Shown: positions 41,999 through 47,900 of the stretch, piece by piece
Layout of the letters: every line of letters starts with the position of its first letter
How positions within the stretch are numbered: the stretch's first letter is position 1
Assembly: GCA_964019695.1 (NCBI GenBank)
Contig: OZ026525.1
Location: 68,121,753 to 68,185,752, forward strand
Reading direction: 5' to 3'
DNA length: 64,000 nt
Source of the DNA: Loripinus fragilis
Lineage: Eukaryota; Mollusca; Bivalvia; Lucinida; Lucinidae
Program-made: the position numbers and the translations under genes
The notes under the pieces: model-generated
What the model saw: only the letters and a program-made list of their open reading frames with translations
Databases searched by the model: none
What the model was told of the DNA's origin: nothing

Positions 41999-44900
41999 AT
42001 ATTTGCAAACACGGTTTGGATCCAAATCAGACCAGAATAGTTTTCAGGATAGAATGTTTCGTCAATTTAAAAATGTGTGCATGTGATAGAAAGTACACAA
42101 AGCGTTAATACTGTGGAATGTCCGACTTTGCCGTACAAAAGCCGATGCGCACGATAAGTTTGGGTCCTCATTCGGAAGCAGTTGTAACAAGATTGATTGA
42201 CTGACCCAAACATTGTGTTTCGATTTTCTAACAAACCAAGCCAAAACAAAGATTTGTGTGCAAACACCGTGTAGTCTCTCCCTCTCACTCTCTCTCTACT
42301 TTTATGACCTGCCATCAAAGTTTGCAAACAGTTTGGATCCAGAAGATCGTCAGACGTGCCTGATCAGGGGCAAACAAGCATACCAAGAGTTACAATCTAG
42401 TCCGACTTTGCGTCCGATGATCACGGAACATTTCAGACAAGTACCTTCTTTCAGATGCATGCCATGGGCGGATCCAGAGGGGGGGGGGGACAGGGGGTCC
42501 GGACCCCCCCTGAAAAATCACAAAAATATAGGGTTTCCTAGCAATATTGATCCGGATCCCCTAAAAATCACAAAGCTACCAAGCCAGCATTCAATGGTGG
42601 GCTATTGACACGCCATCAAAACACCATTTCAAAGGCGTTTAGCTGATGGGCCTATGGTGGTCCATTTTTAGTGGCATTTCGGTCCTCTCTCACTACCCAC
42701 TCTGACAAAATGTTCTGGATCCACACAAGCATGCAGTGCATGTGAACCGGCTCGATTAAAATTAAACTGTCGACGGACATTTCATGATATTTTGGTACTT
42801 ACAACGTACGACAAAGACTCAGATGAGCCTGCGCCAGTCTGCATTCTCAATTTAGCATTGATGGCTCTGGTATGTCAAGCACCACCGCTTTTATGTTGAA
42901 TGGATTAATTTTGTGTCTCACGACTCAAACCACAACTTGGAAAAAGGCCCTTTTGTATATAAGTTTGTATAAGCAAACTAACTTAGCAAATTTACTCTGT
43001 TGTTTAACGCTGTGGTTTGCATGGCTTTCTTTTTAACTAGTAACATCTACTGTTACTTGCAAATGTTCAATTTTGACGACCAGGCAGCGTATGACCTAAG
43101 TCCTTCATGGTGAACATTAGCTTAGATGGGCTTTTTCTCGCGGTAAATGTAACTCCTAATCCTTGCCCGAGGCATGTCTGTTTAATGTCTGTGACCATGT
43201 TAATGACCATTGCTGAAGAATTCCGATGGATCGAATGCTTCTTAATAGGTAAACATTTCGCCAATGAAGGGTTTTTAAAATATTTAAGCCTGCACTGTTT
43301 TTCTGTCGATAGATTCATAGACAGCCAAAACCAATAACATACATTAACTTTTTCACGTTCATGTAGAAAAGTCTGTGGTTTTTATGCGCTTTTGCCTTTG
43401 ATCTTATCTGAAAGCATGTAACGCACAATTAGCAGACAAAAAGTAAAGTCTTGCGCTCGGCATGCAAAAAAGAATCAGATTACCCCTTTGTGTAGAATGG
43501 AACCTTCCAAATGTCGCTGTAAGGTATAAGTAAACCGAGCATAAACAGACATCGATTTTCCACCGAAAATAACTTGTATTCGTAATTTTAGAAATTCACT
43601 TTTCCAAAAAAGGTCAGTGTTCGATTTTCTAGGATGTTTTGAAAATTATTTTCGGTGATGATTTTAGGTGTTCGTAATTATAGAGTGTTCGAAATTTTAG
43701 AACATTTACCGTACTTGTCCTTTCTAGATTTCACTCGTAATTACGAGCGGACGTGTGGAATTTTTGTCCCCTGTGTACCATACCTTTTTATCGGACTTTA
43801 ACCAGGCTATGTAGCCTTTAGAATCAACATACTGTAGACCAAAGTACCAGACTTCTCTTAGGCCAATAGTTTTACTGACTAGCTCAAACAAGTCTTTACC
43901 AGAGGCTTTATGCTGAAAATAGAAAGAACACTGTGATTTAGAAACACATGTTGGACAAGATGATAAAAGAACATATGAAAGAACATAATTTTTATAAGCC
44001 AGTACACAAGATTTCTGTACTTATCGCATCCCGTAGAGCCAAGACTCAGGCTAGCCTGTCCTATTGCGCAGACTTATCCAAAGAAAGATTTCCTTGTCCC
44101 AAAGAACAGACAATGATATGCTTAAACATTGAAAAGCTTGAAAATTCTGCACTTTGTTGAGGATTTCATATCAAAATAACCCTACAAATGTCATTATAAA
44201 GTACTCCAAAAAAACATCAACAAAAAATTGGTACAGGTTACTAAGGCATCACTTTATTACAAATTGATGTATCTTTTTGAAGAATTAAAATATCTTAACT
44301 GTTTTATGTATATATAGAAGACAGGGATATTCTTACCTTTCTAAAGAAGGGACCAGGGGCCTGTTCAATTTAAGAAAATATCATTTGAGCCATCAAAATT
44401 GGGAAACATTTATTCTGTCTAAATGAACAAGATCTCCATTTTAAATTGATGTAAAACATAACAAATATAGTGTCGTAACAGTATAACATGTTGCATTGGC
44501 CTTTGTTTATTGTTATTACTCATGAATATTTGCATCAAAATATGTATGTAATCATATATAACTTTCCTATTTTTGGTCCGATTTTCATGAAATGTTCACC
44601 AAAATATGGAATGGGAAATTCCCCGAATATTTTCCATAATTTTGGGAAGTTTTTCAGGGTGGGTAGTCACGTGGTTTCTGTTAGGATACACTGTACGGAA
44701 AAATGGCGGACTTCTTTCCACACCGATGTTTTAAGCAAAAGTAAGTAGATATTTCTGCGTGATTTTTTCATCTTAACACAGAAAGTTATACACCATTTTC
44801 CAGCCCCCATTTTTCCCGATCTAACGATGCCAGGATATCCTCATAAAGCTTCTTACTTTGAGTAGAGACTCTGTAACAAAATTTCAAGCGGCGAAGATCG

Positions 44901-47900
44901 GGCCTGAATTTGGAAATAAGCTGTACGGACAACATTTGTGACTGAGTTAGTACTCAAAGTAAGAAGCTTAAAGATGCTATCCTGGTACCGTTTGATAGGG
45001 GACAATGTGGGCTGGAAAATGGTGTATAACTTTCTTGGTATAGATGAGAAAGCATAGAGAAATCTACCTACATTCGATCAGAACGTCCGTACAGTGTATT
45101 CGAATATCCGTACACTGTATCCAAGCAAAAACCACGTGACTACCCACCCTGTTTTTGCTCAATTTTCAATTGAAAAGGGAAAGATATTCGGCCCCAAATT
45201 TGGTGTAGGAAAATCCCTGGAAGACTTTGACCATAGTCTCAAAGTGATATCCATGTTTTTGTTGGCTTTGTTCCCATTTCTTTAAAAGTTGCATTTAAAA
45301 GTACGTAACCTCTGTCAAAAAGTTCATTTGGGTGAATAATTCACTGTTAAATGCAACAAAGTCAATTTGTCGGTTGTATTATATTTTTAAAACAAGTTTT
45401 CTAGTTCTGCAAGCAAATATGATGAAGAGTGTTCTAACTTCTTTCTTGCTGAATATTCTGATAACTTGAATACACGGGTAACTGTGTTCTTCTGCCAATA
45501 CTTGGACTGGATCATCAAAGTATATATCTGAGAGTTTTTACTATGAAGTACATAGTTTTTACATCCCACCAAAGTATATACCCAAGAGTTTTTACAATGA
45601 AGTTATACCAAAGAGCCCAATTACTAGAGTGATACTTCGGCCAGATGGCTGCTAACAACAACATAATTGGTCCAGCCTGACATGGCAGATAAATACTGAG
45701 TCACAGAGTAGTTGATTAAATGATAAAACTATTTACAAGAATGACACTGGTAATGGCTGGTTATGGTTAAGACAGGGCCTAGCCTGGACGTGGTGTACAG
45801 ACTTAAAAGCACTGAAGTCATCCACTATGGTTGATAAGGGTAGGCTATTTCTTCCGTTCCGGGATTGTTTTTGGAAAGAATGAGTAAGAGTTGTAGTAGA
45901 CCTCAACAATGGTTTGTTTCTGGTAAAAAACTGTGTGGCTTATAGTATGACCAGTGATTTTATTTGGGATTTAAGGACGCTACCTTTTCCTTCACATTTG
46001 GGAAAATAAATTATTAAAATTGGGACAATAAGTGCTAAATTACAAGAAATTGGGAAAATATAGACCATATTTGGATGGGAATGGCTCCCATATAAGACTG
46101 TAAAAATGGCCGAATAAAATCACTGATGACTGTCATCTGGTTTCACGAAGGCTGTCCTTGGTTATTGAGCATATCTTCTGATTACAAAATGACGGTGAAA
46201 GCGTGGTAGCTCAGTGGTTAGGCACTTGTCTCTGGTGCTAGAGGTCCTAGGTTCAGTCCCTGCTCGCAGCGAGGAAAACTTCGTGTCCGAACACACTTAC
46301 TCTAGTGTCGTTTGCAGGGATGACACTAAATAAGTGCATCATTCTTCGAATCGGGACGTTAACTGGATCCCCTGTGCAGGGAGAGCCACCCCCTGTGCAG
46401 GTTAAAGAACCCTATGGTAATTTAGATGTGGTTACTTGTAGGCTTTCATCCTGCAACCCGGAGTGTACAAAGTACACCTGCCGATAATACTCGAAAGAGG
46501 GCCTGGCAGTATATAAAGAAAGACTAGTCACTGATTTTGGGTGCCTAGATTTACCAGAAAGACTCAAATTACCAGGAAAAACCGCCGAGAAACCTGGAAG
46601 ACCAAAGAATATGGAATAGGGAATTACTTCAGTATAGAGCCCTGAGACTGGTATACAATGACTTTATTAGCTCTTACGAAGATCTTCTAAAAAAGGCAAA
46701 TATGAATACCCTTCAAATAACCAGAATCCGTAAAATTGCCATTGAAACATTTAAAATCCTTAATAATCTTTCACCAAGTTATATTCTTGACTTAGTAAAA
46801 TTTAAAAACACAAATTACTCTTTCAGATACCAAAATCTTGCTGAGCTTCCTAGAGTAAACACAGAGTCTTACGGTAGGAAATCGTTTAGATATGAGTCCG
46901 CCCACATCTGGAACAGTCTCCCAAATGAACTGAGGACAACTACTGACTTCAAGGAGTTTGGAAGACTGATCCGGGCCTGGGAGGGTATCTCATGTAAATG
47001 TTCTATGTGTAAGTTTAATTTGTAGTTTTTTTGTTTTACCTGTCTAGTTCAGTTCCTCAGTTCAGCTGTGACTTTTACTGTTCTGTTTACCTTTTCATTT
47101 GTTTAGTTACTTTTTAAGTTATTTTAATTAATTTAATTTAAGCTTTTTGCTAAACTTTCAAAGTGCCATTATAATCTATAGTTCTTATAATTTTATAAGC
47201 GTAAAATTGGTATGATTTTCTCACAAACATTAAGCATGTGTTTTGGGTGCTCGGGGGAACCGTCTCAATGAGACGGTTCTTTTGAGTACCCACAACAAAT
47301 ATTTTTCTCACCTATTTCAGCATGTGTTTTGGGTGCTCAGAGGGACCATCTCATCGAGACTGTTCTTTTGAGTACCCACAACATGTTTTGGAGGAGAATT
47401 AAATGGAGAAAATGGTTTTCCAATGCACGCTCTTATCTGGAGACCTGGCTAAAACTATTAGCTGTATTAATATGCAGCTGATAAGTCTGCTCTCCGCTGT
47501 GCTCTTCTTGTGGCCTATCTGCGCCCTATCTAGGTTTCGTCTTTCGCCTAAGAGCCTTGAAACCAGCCAACATGGCGGTCAGAGTCTCTTGAGCCCCTTT
47601 TATCCCACCTTTTCGAGTTTCGTAAATTCCTTCCCCTAGATAGATCGCAAAGAAGGATCATTTTATTTGCATGCTCATAATATATAACTTTAACAATAGG
47701 AAAAAATTATTAGTTTTATAAAATTTTTATCTTTATAAGATTTTATCTTACATATGATCTTAACTTATAAATATCTGTGCTATATCAATGTAAATTTCTG
47801 TGATACTAACCCAAATTTCCTGTGATTTGTTATATGTTTATACTTGTACAGTCTTTCACTTTGTTTGTCGGTAAAATAGCCTTAATGGCTAATGTTTGAT

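Larger units (their letters stand above)
40753..43773. mobile_element. Composite CAGGGGAC-ended hAT-like element, TSD TGTAC
   Basis: Ends CAGGGGACAAAAATA and ATTTTTGTCCCCTG, flanked by TGTAC at 40748-40752 and 43774-43778. Most of its 3 kb is a second, nested element (41070-43711). The right end stops 10 nt from the exon 2 donor. No transposase frame is visible. Confidence 0.8.

Noticed and set aside
42213..42608. 131-codon open frame with a serine-leucine run
   Set aside because: Low-complexity CT sequence within a nested transposon, no recognisable domain.
46702..47025. Independent host gene of 107 codons
   Set aside because: The peptide is a LINE reverse-transcriptase C-terminus and continues upstream in frame without a start.
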